Shown here: positions 1 through 6,287 of the stretch, piece by piece
Layout of the letters: each line of letters begins with the position of its first letter
Position numbering within the stretch: position 1 is the stretch's first letter
DNA from: CAYOSU01 sp964406735
Lineage (GTDB): Bacteria; Bacillota; Clostridia; Christensenellales; CAMQZB01
NCBI GenBank assembly: GCA_964406735.1
Contig: CAYOSU010000025.1
Location: forward strand, 1 to 10,335
Reading direction: 5' to 3'
Length of the DNA: 10,335 nucleotides
Translations under genes and position numbers: made by a program
The notes under the pieces: generated by a model
Told to the model about the DNA's origin: nothing
What the model saw: only the letters and a program-made list of their open reading frames with translations
Database searches by the model: none

Positions 1-71
1 AATGTTCTTGCCTTGTATTTCTTTTCTTTGCTCTATGCAGTTGTCAATGTGCGACTTCTTTCTTAAATGAA

Positions 72-94
72 AGGCTGTCTTTCGCTGACAGCCT
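72..94 (-). terminator. 8-bp perfect hairpin: terminator or transcript 5' end
   Basis: AGGCTGTC (72-79) and GACAGCCT (87-94) are perfect inverted repeats around a 7-base loop. Read on the minus strand the stem is followed by TTTCATTT, a weak U-rich tract. It could therefore terminate the ABC/lipoprotein operon, whose last stop codon is about 130 bases upstream. A leftward promoter at 99-127 predicts a transcript start at about 92, so the stem could instead be the very 5' end of another transcript. The two readings are not exclusive and the sequence does not decide between them. Confidence 0.45.
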
Positions 95-98
95 AACT

Positions 99-127
99 AT
101 AATAGCATTTGTCATTATTTAAGTCAA
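99..127 (-). promoter_or_regulatory. Leftward sigma-A-like promoter
   Basis: On the minus strand, TTGACT (127 to 122) is followed after exactly 17 bases by TATTAT (104 to 99). Each hexamer matches the sigma-A consensus at five of six positions. The predicted start is near base 92 and the transcript leaves the window to the left. The target gene is not visible. Confidence 0.5.
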
Positions 128-185
128 GCGTTTTTCGCAAGTTTTTCAAACTTTTTTGAAAAATTTTGAAAAATTTTAAAAACGC
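128..185. repeat. AT-rich inverted and tandem repeat block
   Basis: GCGTTTTT (128-135) is the exact inverse of AAAAACGC (178-185). Between them lies a perfect tandem duplication of the 10-mer TTTTGAAAAA (154-163 and 164-173), which also pairs with TTTTTCAAA at 142-150. The block could fold into one long AT-rich hairpin 3' of the lipoprotein gene. It lacks a following T run on either strand, so it is not called a terminator. It may act as a transcript 3' end structure or simply be low-complexity sequence. Confidence 0.4.
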
Positions 186-222
186 CTTTTTCTCACATTT
201 TCCCTAATGATTTTGCCTATTC

Positions 223-1446
223 TTACCCTTCTTCGATGTATTTTTCAAACAAGAATGTCATTTCAAGCTCGGTCGTTTCGGCGTCTCTGATATCGGCGGC
301 ACTTATCGGCAGCCAATCCTCAACGGAGTAGTGTACGTCGTTTGCTCTGTCGTAATACTCCCCTATTATATACACCTTGCAACCACTCCACACTCTGACG
401 CTTTCGACAAAGTCATCGTCGCCATAGTAGTTCTTCTCCTGTCTTGTGCCGTTCTCGTCAACGACGTAGAGCTTATAGTCAAAGTAGCGCCACTCGAACG
501 TCTTGCCGAGATCGTCGAACTTTGTCTTTGTGTTCAAAGGTCTGACCCTTATATCAAAAGTACGGGTGAGGTTGAGCTTGAAGTTAAGATCATTAGCCTG
601 TTCGGACACAGTATAGCTTTCCGCCGCCGTGTTTCCGCTCTCGTCAACCATCGCTATCGTGTACTTCTCGCCCTTTTTAAGCCCCTTGACCTCGTAGCTC
701 ATCGACATTTTTTCTTCGTCCGTATTATAGTCGTAGGTATAATTCACCACTACGTCAACGTACTTTTTGCCGTTGACCGTTATATAAAGCGACGGAACTT
801 CGTCATTCTTGCCGATCTTCGACGTGTCTATCTTGCCCTTGACGGAGAACGTGCCATCCTTTGGCTTTGCGGTAAACGTTACCATTTCACCGCCGTAGAC
901 GTCCTGATATTGCGGTTCAAAATCAAATCCGTCCGCCTGCGGCGTAATTCTCGTAAGCCCGTTTCTGTTGTCGAAATACACCAAGGAATTGCCTTTCGAC
1001 TGGTATATCTTGCCGTCAACTATATAAGACATCTGATATAGCGTGCTATTGCCGTCTCTTGCCGTCGCCATAGTCGTATACGAGTTTTTGCCTACGAAAT
1101 TAACTTCGCCGCCGCCCGACACGGAGATCTCCTTTTCATCAAAGGTATAATCTCTGAACGACGGAATAAGCGTTACGTTGCCTTCTATGCCCGTTATTTT
1201 ATACGTTCCATCCTTGTCGGCAACGCCGCGAACCTTTTCTTTGTCGCCAAAAGTTATGACAGCACCGGGCAAAGGGTTGCCTCTTTGGTCGGTTATCTTA
1301 CCTGTTACCGTATATCCCGTTGCTCCCGAAAGCGCAGGGTACTCGCCGTACTCTTTTTGCGGCTTGCTATCTATATTGTCGCACGACGCCAGCAAAAGCA
1401 AGGAAAGCGTCGCCAATATTATCGCCAATGCTCTTTTCATTTTCAT
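223..1446 (-). CDS. Lipoprotein with carboxypeptidase-regulatory-like domains
   Basis: A 407-residue secreted lipoprotein, probably anchored to the outer face of the cytoplasmic membrane. The N-terminus has two Lys/Arg residues, a hydrophobic core (residues 6-20) and a lipobox LASC with the lipidated Cys at 22. Residues 46-120 resemble a carboxypeptidase regulatory-like (CarboxypepD_reg, beta-sandwich) domain: VTGKITDQRGNPLPGA opens it and DGTYKITG follows. A related but weaker copy spans about 137-195. Residues 200-300 look like another beta-sandwich, and 300-407 is rich in Tyr and acidic residues with no recognised motif. No catalytic site is seen. It is the second gene of an operon with the ABC transporter fusion, 14 bases after its stop. 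The start at 1446 is chosen for its AAAGGAGG site; a second Met at residue 3 is an alternative. The role is unknown; an accessory or substrate-binding partner of the transporter is an inference. Confidence 0.9.
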   Translation of the reverse strand: MKMKRALAIILATLSLLLLASCDNIDSKPQKEYGEYPALSGATGYTVTGKITDQRGNPLPGAVITFGDKEKVRGVADKDGTYKITGIEGNVTLIPSFRDYTFDEKEISVSGGGEVNFVGKNSYTTMATARDGNSTLYQMSYIVDGKIYQSKGNSLVYFDNRNGLTRITPQADGFDFEPQYQDVYGGEMVTFTAKPKDGTFSVKGKIDTSKIGKNDEVPSLYITVNGKKYVDVVVNYTYDYNTDEEKMSMSYEVKGLKKGEKYTIAMVDESGNTAAESYTVSEQANDLNFKLNLTRTFDIRVRPLNTKTKFDDLGKTFEWRYFDYKLYVVDENGTRQEKNYYGDDDFVESVRVWSGCKVYIIGEYYDRANDVHYSVEDWLPISAADIRDAETTELEMTFLFEKYIEEG

Positions 1447-1454
1447 AACGCTGT

Positions 1455-1462
1455 CCTCCTTT
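1455..1462 (-). promoter_or_regulatory. Ribosome site overlapping the upstream stop
   Basis: AAAGGAGG on the minus strand lies eight bases before the lipoprotein ATG. Its first two bases are the last two of the TAA stop codon of the ABC gene (1463 to 1461). Ribosomes ending the transporter would uncover or re-use this site, so translational coupling is likely. It also fixes the lipoprotein start at 1446. Confidence 0.75.
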
Positions 1463-4247
1463 ATTTATTAAGTATTGCGTCGATAGGCTTTTTAGATGAT
1501 ATTCTCGCAACAGGTATAACGCTCGATATAATCAATATTAGAAGAGTGATACCCGTTATCGTGAAGACCTGCCTTACCTTAAACGAAATTATTTTTACCG
1601 CAACTGCCGAAAGCAATGCGTTTTGCAGTACGTCCGTCAAGACGATTATCGTCGGGAAGACTATTGCAAGTACGATCGCACCGATAAGGAGCGCCTCGAC
1701 TATAAATATTTTCGCAACGTCCATACCTCTTGCGCCTATTGCCCGAAGTATTCCTATCTCTTTCTTCTTGTTAACGACAGACGTTGACATAAAGTTATAA
1801 AGCAAAAGTATAACGAATACCGCAAGCACCGCCGCTACGATGTAGAATATGCTTACGAACGTCCCCATGAGAGAGTCTACTATCGAAAGCTCGCCCTCGT
1901 TTCTTCCCTCAACGGAATAGTTGTTTTCAAACAAATAGCTTATCTCGTCGTGCAGCTCCGCACCCGACATCCTCGCATCTATCAATACGCTGTTTGGCGT
2001 GTATACCTCGTCGAGAAGCTCGTCAAAGTCCTCTCTTGACATATACATCGTCGTGCGATATTGCTCGCCTATGCCCTCGTATTGCTTTGCATAGGCGACT
2101 TTGTCCTCATAAACGGTTGAATAGAAATACCCCTCTTCATCGAGCATCCCGTCGTCGTATACCGACACTACGGTATAGTTTTTTCTAAATATTGTCCCAG
2201 CCGTTTCAGGATCTGTCTCCCAGGCAAAGATCGGAACGTAGCACTCGAACTCTTGCGGCGAGTTGAACTCTTCCAAGATAGCTACGTACGTTTTATTCGA
2301 CTCGCCATCGGCTGTATAATAGCCATACTTCATTTCCTTATAATACGACGCAGGGATTATTACTTCACCCTTTTTGAGCTGACCTGTCGGGTCGACTGTT
2401 ACGGATATCGTATTTCTGTAAACGTAATCAGTAGGGTTTACGAGCGGTATATTGACGACGATATTCGCATCATACGTCGTGCGCTTGTCTTTTATCTCTT
2501 CCTCAAAGCCTTTTTTGACTATGACCTTGCCGTAATACATCGAAAGGTCGGAGTTGTACGCCTCTCTCATCACCTGCGCCTCTGCGTTCGACGCAAGATC
2601 GTGCTCGTTGTAGCTTGAAAGCTTGTCGTACAAGTGATAAAAGCTCGTTTTGAACACACCTACGATGGTAAGGTCTTTTCCGTCGATATTAAGGATGTGC
2701 CCCATTAGCTGATCGTAATTGTCGAAAACATACTCTTTCGTGCCATTGCTTGTCGTTACAGACGCAGAAAGGTCGATATAGCCCTTTGCCATATAGTCGG
2801 AGATCATTATCTCGTCGTAGGTTTCTGGGAATCTTCCGTAGGCAACAATATCGTCGTTCCTTTCCATAACGATGTAACCGTTATAATAATTCGGTTGAAA
2901 GAACTGATCGGACGAAGATTTGAAGAAATTTGCTCTGACCGAATAGCTATCGAGTCGATAACACTTCATAAGTGAGTCGCCGTATCTTTCCTCGAGCTTT
3001 TCCACGTCGCTCTTTGAGAAAGCGATACCCGTCGACATAAGTCCGTCGAATATTCCGCCGCTGCCGTAATTTGCAGTCTTTCCTATCTTCATATAGTACG
3101 CATCGCCCTCGTAAAAAGCGTTTGCGTACGTTTCTGCACGGTCGTAGCTTGCGAAAATATCGGCAAAGCCAAAGAAGCACAGCGAAAGCACGGATAAAAA
3201 GATCGTAAACACAAGCCTGAATTTCTTTGCCCCGAAGTTGCTTGCACCTATCTTGAAGGCGTCTTTGAGCGGCAATTTGGACTTAATAAGAGCCATCGCC
3301 TTTTTGTCGGACTTTATCTGATCTTCCTCGGTCTTTACGAAGGTATTTGCCGAAACGTAGCCCTTTGCCTTTACTTCTTCCATGACCTCGGGATACGCTT
3401 TTTCCGCATGCGACTCTTCGCCGAGCATCAAATAAGTATCCGTTTTAGCGTTAAGCAGCGTTTCGTTTATCTCGTTAATCGTCTGCTCGTCGAGAGGCTT
3501 GCCCTTTGGTATCCTGATTATCTCGGAGTTTATCGGGACGATCTCCTCTTTCCACTTGGCGTTATCGTCGTCCTCGACTCTCGTTCTGTCAGATATTACA
3601 ACGCCGTCTTTAAGCTCTACTATTCTGTCTGCGTATTCTTCGGCAAATTCTCTGTCGTGCGACACTATGATCACGAGCTTTTCCTCAGACAACTTCCTTA
3701 ACATATTAAGGACTGCCTTGCCCGTCGCGGAATCAAGTGCGCCCGTCGGCTCGTCTGCCAGAATTATCTCGGGGTCTTTTATGAGTGCTCTCGCTATCGC
3801 AACACGCTGTTTCTGACCGCCCGAAAGCTCGTTGGGCTTTCTTTCGCCGAATCCGTCAAGCTCCACCTTTTTCAAGATCTCGTCGATAGCCGTCTTATCG
3901 CTCTTTTTGTGCTGCAGCTGCAACGCAAGCCCAATGTTTTTCGCTATCGAGAAGCTTTCGATGATATTGAACTCCTGAAAAACGAAGCCTAAATAGGTGT
4001 TTCTGTACGAGTCAAAGTCCGCCTTGGTAAAATCCTTGCTCGATTTGCCGTTGATGATTATCTCGCCCTCGTCAAAGGAATCGAGACCGCCAAGCAAATT
4101 AAGAAGCGTTGACTTGCCGCAACCGGACTTTCCTAAAATAAATACAAGTCCTTTATCGCCGAATGTGAGATCTATTCCCTTCAGCGCCTGCGTTTCTCCT
4201 GCACGCTTTGACCTGTACGATTTTTTTAAGTTCTTTACCTGTAGCAT
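1461..4247 (-). CDS. ABC transporter ATPase-permease fusion, MacB/FtsX type
   Basis: A 928-residue single-chain ABC transporter of the MacB/LolD-FtsX (type VII, mechanotransmission) class. The N-terminal ATPase (about 1-222) has Walker A GKSGCGKST (39-47), Q-loop Gln 91, signature LSGGQ (141-145), Walker B IILADEP (161-167) and switch His 197. A hydrophilic linker of about 110 residues (225-335) precedes the first membrane helix (343-365). A very large extracytoplasmic domain (about 370-790) follows, then three helices (about 797-819, 847-871, 894-915) with the FtsX-family motif KKKEIGILRAIGA at 827-839. The protein needs to dimerise to be complete. Family members usually do not carry solutes across the bilayer; they move lipoproteins or peptides on the outer face or drive extracellular proteins. 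In Gram-positives, relatives act in peptide-antibiotic resistance or cell-envelope work. The substrate cannot be told. The start at 4247 has AAGGA seven bases upstream. The gene is cotranscribed with the lipoprotein. Confidence 0.93.
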   Translation of the reverse strand: MLQVKNLKKSYRSKRAGETQALKGIDLTFGDKGLVFILGKSGCGKSTLLNLLGGLDSFDEGEIIINGKSSKDFTKADFDSYRNTYLGFVFQEFNIIESFSIAKNIGLALQLQHKKSDKTAIDEILKKVELDGFGERKPNELSGGQKQRVAIARALIKDPEIILADEPTGALDSATGKAVLNMLRKLSEEKLVIIVSHDREFAEEYADRIVELKDGVVISDRTRVEDDDNAKWKEEIVPINSEIIRIPKGKPLDEQTINEINETLLNAKTDTYLMLGEESHAEKAYPEVMEEVKAKGYVSANTFVKTEEDQIKSDKKAMALIKSKLPLKDAFKIGASNFGAKKFRLVFTIFLSVLSLCFFGFADIFASYDRAETYANAFYEGDAYYMKIGKTANYGSGGIFDGLMSTGIAFSKSDVEKLEERYGDSLMKCYRLDSYSVRANFFKSSSDQFFQPNYYNGYIVMERNDDIVAYGRFPETYDEIMISDYMAKGYIDLSASVTTSNGTKEYVFDNYDQLMGHILNIDGKDLTIVGVFKTSFYHLYDKLSSYNEHDLASNAEAQVMREAYNSDLSMYYGKVIVKKGFEEEIKDKRTTYDANIVVNIPLVNPTDYVYRNTISVTVDPTGQLKKGEVIIPASYYKEMKYGYYTADGESNKTYVAILEEFNSPQEFECYVPIFAWETDPETAGTIFRKNYTVVSVYDDGMLDEEGYFYSTVYEDKVAYAKQYEGIGEQYRTTMYMSREDFDELLDEVYTPNSVLIDARMSGAELHDEISYLFENNYSVEGRNEGELSIVDSLMGTFVSIFYIVAAVLAVFVILLLYNFMSTSVVNKKKEIGILRAIGARGMDVAKIFIVEALLIGAIVLAIVFPTIIVLTDVLQNALLSAVAVKIISFKVRQVFTITGITLLILIISSVIPVARISSKKPIDAILNK

Positions 4248-4274
4248 TTTTTCGTCCTTGTTTTTATTCCAAAA

Positions 4275-4289
4275 GCCTCAAAAAGAGGC
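4275..4289 (-). promoter_or_regulatory. Small leader hairpin before the ABC gene
   Basis: GCCTC (4275-4279) and GAGGC (4285-4289) form a 5-bp stem with a 5-base loop. On the minus strand the stem is followed by TTTT, so it looks like a minimal attenuator or pause site in the leader, about 28 bases before the start codon. It is short and could be fortuitous. Confidence 0.25.
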
Positions 4290-4315
4290 CTGCTTTTGCT
4301 TTTTCCTATATCCTT

Positions 4316-4321
4316 ATTATA
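4316..4321 (-). promoter_or_regulatory. Candidate -10 box of the ABC operon
   Basis: A perfect TATAAT lies on the minus strand (4321 to 4316), about 70 bases before the ABC start codon. No good -35 sits 16-18 bases upstream; the nearest similar sequence, CTGACG, is only 14 bases away. A competing weak pair is TTGCAA with TAGAAT (18-base spacer) further upstream. A poor -35 would fit a promoter that needs an activator. Confidence 0.35.
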
Positions 4322-4349
4322 TATAGAAAAATTTACGTCAGTTTTTTCT

Positions 4350-4359
4350 GAATATATTC
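4350..4359. promoter_or_regulatory. 10-bp palindrome, possible operator
   Basis: GAATATATTC is a perfect 10-base palindrome. It lies about 29 bases upstream of the candidate -10 of the ABC operon, where a regulator could contact the missing -35 zone. AT-rich palindromes of this length also arise by chance. Confidence 0.25.
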
Positions 4360-4519
4360 TATAAAAAATAAACAGCTTTTTGCAACCGAAAGTATCACCT
4401 TATCGGAACTTATTGTGCATTTTTTCCTCTTTATTGAATATTTTTTATCCGCATACGACCATTTAATAAAAATAAATACAACTTTTTATTCTAAAATTGA
4501 TTTTACCGCCCTCTTTTGC

Positions 4520-4548
4520 TTGCTTTTTTATTTGGATAGGACTATAAC
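4520..4548 (+). promoter_or_regulatory. Promoter of the PII-like/antiporter operon
   Basis: TTGCTT (4520-4525) is followed after 17 bases by TATAAC (4543-4548). The -10 matches consensus at five of six positions and the -35 keeps the key TTG. The predicted start near 4555 gives a leader of about 31 bases, ending with AGGAAG seven bases before the ATG. Confidence 0.45.
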
Positions 4549-4585
4549 TTTCTCGGACAAAATTTTTTTATCAGGAAGTGTAACT

Positions 4586-4933
4586 ATGAATGAAATTCTG
4601 ATGGTGGTCGTTTTGAAGAACGACAACTGCAAACACAAAGTGCTTCGCGCTATGCGCGCCATCGACAAAAACGGAACGGTCATTCCAACCAACTCTATCA
4701 AGCATTCGCTTCTCAAAGACGACGTTGAGCCGTTGCCTATCTTCGGCGGACTTCGTCAGCTTGCAGACGACCCTGCTCACCTTGAAACGACGATCCTTCT
4801 TGTCATGAACGAGGACGAACTCAAGCCTACTCGCGACGCCATAATCAACGCGACCAAGGACAATCCGACCGACGTAGCGCTTATTTTCGCAACGCCCGTC
4901 ATCTATCACGAGGTACCGGGGGCAAGAAAATAA
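4586..4933 (+). CDS. PII-like signalling protein paired with antiporter
   Basis: A 115-residue soluble protein. Its predicted order of strands and helices matches the ferredoxin-like fold of PII/PII-like trimers: strand 1 (ILMVVVLK, 4-11), helix 1 (16-27), a long loop of about 30-65 in the T-loop place, strand 3 (ETTILLVMNE, 67-76), helix 2 (77-91), and a final strand plus C-loop (VALIFATPVIYHEVPG, 97-112). The C-terminal half resembles classical PII in layout (acidic strand end, AIIxAA-like helix, then IF-x-xPV). The T-loop lacks the PII uridylylation signature (GxxxxYRGxEY), so it is not GlnB/GlnK proper. Length is typical for PII-like proteins. Known relatives (SbtB, GlnK) sit beside a transporter and gate it in response to nucleotides. 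Here the antiporter gene starts one base after the stop. The start at 4586 follows AGGAAG; an upstream extension to 4415 is rejected. Fold assignment is by eye; ligand unknown. Confidence 0.72.
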   Translation: MNEILMVVVLKNDNCKHKVLRAMRAIDKNGTVIPTNSIKHSLLKDDVEPLPIFGGLRQLADDPAHLETTILLVMNEDELKPTRDAIINATKDNPTDVALIFATPVIYHEVPGARK

Positions 4934-4934
4934 T

Positions 4935-6149
4935 ATGGACATCTTACTTATTCTCGCAGTCGCTATGGCTTGCGGTCTTTTGTTTACGCGCATTATGAAG
5001 CTCGTCGGTCTTCCAAATGTTACGGGATACCTTATCGCAGGTCTTCTTATCGGTCCTTACGTTTTTAATCTCATAACGCCCGACGCACTCGACGTTCTCG
5101 ACATCGTAACCACCGTTGCGCTCGGATTTATTGCGTTCTCTATCGGTTCATCGTTCAAGCTCGAACACCTCAAAACATTAGGAAAAAGCATCGTTTCTAT
5201 CACGTTTATTCAGGCATTGGGGGCAGTTTTGCTCGTTGATATAGCCCTTATCGCCATTGGGACAGACTTACCTGTTGCGTTAACGCTCGGCGCTATCGCA
5301 ACGGCAACCGCACCTGCCGCTACCCTTATGGTCGTAAGGCAATATCAGGCTAAGGGTATCGTTACAAACACCCTGTTACCGGTTGTTGCATTCGACGACG
5401 CAATAGGTCTTATGGTCTTCGCGATCTCGTTTGCCATCGCAAAGGTGCTTGCTAACGGCACGGAGCTTACCATTAACGCCGTTCTCGTCGAGCCCTTGAT
5501 CGAGATTGTCTTATCTCTCGTGATCGGCGGTGCGTTGGGAGCGCTCTCTGCGCTTGTTTCTCGCTTTTTTAAGTCAAGATCCAACCGTTTGACGATCATT
5601 CTTGCAACGGTATTTGCAGGACTTGCGCTTTCTAATCTTCTCGGACTTTCAGATCTTCTCGTTTGCATGATGATCGGCGCTCTTTACGCTAACCTTTTCC
5701 ACGCAAGCATGCCTACTCTTGATATTCTCGACCGTTGGACGTATCCGCTTTATATGCTGTTCTTCGTGATCTCGGGCGCAGAGCTTGACGTTTCGGTAAT
5801 TCCTACCGTCGGCGTTATCGGCATCGTTTACCTTATCGCTAGGTCGCTTGGAAAATACTTCGGCGCAATGCTCGGAGCAAAGGCTGTTAAAGCAGACAAG
5901 AACGTCCAGAAGTATCTCGGTCTTACCTTGCTTCCGCAAGCAGGCGTTGCCATAGGTATGGCACAAATGGTGTTATCGGAGCTTCCGTCGCTTGGTACGC
6001 AGATCTCCACTGTTGTTCTTTGCGCAACGCTTATATACGAGCTGATCGGCCCTGTTGCGACGAAGATCGCTCTGACGAAAGCAGGCGAAATAGATCCTGC
6101 AAACTCAATTTCGAGATTCTCGTTCAAGAAAAAGCATTCGAGCAATTGA
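4935..6149 (+). CDS. CPA2-family cation/proton antiporter
   Basis: A 404-residue integral membrane protein of the monovalent cation:proton antiporter-2 (Kef/NapA/GerN-like) family, exchanging Na+ or K+ for H+ across the cytoplasmic membrane. About 12-13 hydrophobic helices run from residue 2 to 382. The start motif GLPNVTGYLIAGLLIGP (25-41) is typical of the family. TATAPAAT (123-130) is the unwound-helix motif, and the FDD at 153-155 gives the paired ion-binding Asp residues that in NapA/NhaA mark electrogenic exchange. Arg 303 and Lys 307 in a late helix and LTLLPQAGVAIGMA (330-343) also fit. It ends with a short basic tail and has no RCK/TrkA-N domain, which full KefB/KefC carry; the separate PII-like protein encoded just upstream may take over that regulatory role. 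There is no strong ribosome site of its own, so translation is probably coupled to the upstream gene. Ion choice cannot be read from the sequence. Confidence 0.92.
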   Translation: MDILLILAVAMACGLLFTRIMKLVGLPNVTGYLIAGLLIGPYVFNLITPDALDVLDIVTTVALGFIAFSIGSSFKLEHLKTLGKSIVSITFIQALGAVLLVDIALIAIGTDLPVALTLGAIATATAPAATLMVVRQYQAKGIVTNTLLPVVAFDDAIGLMVFAISFAIAKVLANGTELTINAVLVEPLIEIVLSLVIGGALGALSALVSRFFKSRSNRLTIILATVFAGLALSNLLGLSDLLVCMMIGALYANLFHASMPTLDILDRWTYPLYMLFFVISGAELDVSVIPTVGVIGIVYLIARSLGKYFGAMLGAKAVKADKNVQKYLGLTLLPQAGVAIGMAQMVLSELPSLGTQISTVVLCATLIYELIGPVATKIALTKAGEIDPANSISRFSFKKKHSSN

Positions 6150-6178
6150 CTCTTTGCTTTTGCTATTAGATAAAGAGC

Positions 6179-6206
6179 AACGCACCGCTTTTTTGCGATG
6201 CGTTTT
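6179..6206 (+). terminator. Rho-independent terminator after the antiporter
   Basis: AACGCACCGC (6179-6188) and GCGATGCGTT (6195-6204) pair at nine of ten positions around a TTTTTT loop, then TTTTCTTTTT follows. It lies 30 bases after the antiporter stop. A weaker CTCTTT/AAAGAG pair (6150-6155, 6172-6177) lies just before it. The minus-strand side has only a poor T tract, so termination of the converging AraC gene here is possible but less sure. Confidence 0.8.
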
Positions 6207-6223
6207 CTTTTTGCTTTTACCAT

Positions 6224-6262
6224 GCAATATTGCTGATATTATAGGGTAAATTGTCAATATTG
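6224..6262. repeat. Two CAATATTG palindromes 30 bases apart
   Basis: GCAATATTGC (6224-6233) is a perfect 10-base palindrome; its 8-base core CAATATTG recurs at 6255-6262, exactly 30 bases (about three helix turns) away. Both lie between the ends of two converging genes, downstream of the antiporter and the AraC regulator. Function is unknown; the spacing on one DNA face is suggestive but chance is quite possible in AT-rich DNA. Confidence 0.25.
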
Positions 6263-6287
6263 CGCTGTTTTTATATACTATTTTGCT

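Larger units (their letters stand above)
1..222. other. Noncoding left edge
   Basis: No credible coding region lies here. The stretch holds a leftward promoter (99-127), a perfect 8-bp hairpin (72-94) and an AT-rich repeat block (128-185), each listed separately. It is the space downstream of the lipoprotein gene, and probably the 5' side of a gene that lies to the left of the window on the minus strand. No start codon with a ribosome site can be seen for that gene within the window. Confidence 0.6.
4248..4585. other. Divergent promoter region between ABC operon and PII-like gene
   Basis: This 338-base AT-rich gap has no credible gene. It holds the minus-strand promoter elements, a small leader hairpin and a palindrome for the ABC operon (4275-4359), and a plus-strand promoter at 4520-4548 for the PII-like/antiporter pair. 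The middle part (4360-4515) shows nothing that can be assigned. The reading frame of the PII-like gene stays open upstream to 4415, but the codons there are AT-rich and hydrophobic, unlike the conserved domain, and a good ribosome site places the start at 4586. Confidence 0.6.

Noticed and set aside
46..60. Group II intron 5' end (GTGCGAC)
   Set aside because: Only the first seven bases fit; no intron domains, no reverse transcriptase and no domain V hairpin follow in the window.
128..185. Terminator of the lipoprotein gene in the AT-rich block
   Set aside because: Although the arms are inverted repeats, the stem is almost all A-T and no T run follows on the minus strand.
331..1041. 236-codon open frame on the plus strand opposite the lipoprotein gene
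   Set aside because: It is antisense to a gene with clear signal peptide, domains and ribosome site; the translation shows no recognisable domain and arises from the codon bias of the opposite strand. The same holds for the plus-strand frames at 1285-1800, 2253-2618 and 3408-3816.
4415..4585. 57-residue N-terminal extension of the PII-like protein
   Set aside because: The frame is open but the sequence is AT-rich with codon use unlike the domain, it overlaps the best promoter (4520-4548), and AGGAAG seven bases before the ATG at 4586 gives a clear start that matches the length of PII-like proteins.
4571..4993. 140-codon minus-strand frame across the PII-like gene
   Set aside because: It overlaps the PII-like gene and the start of the antiporter, has no ribosome site evidence and its translation looks like an antisense shadow.
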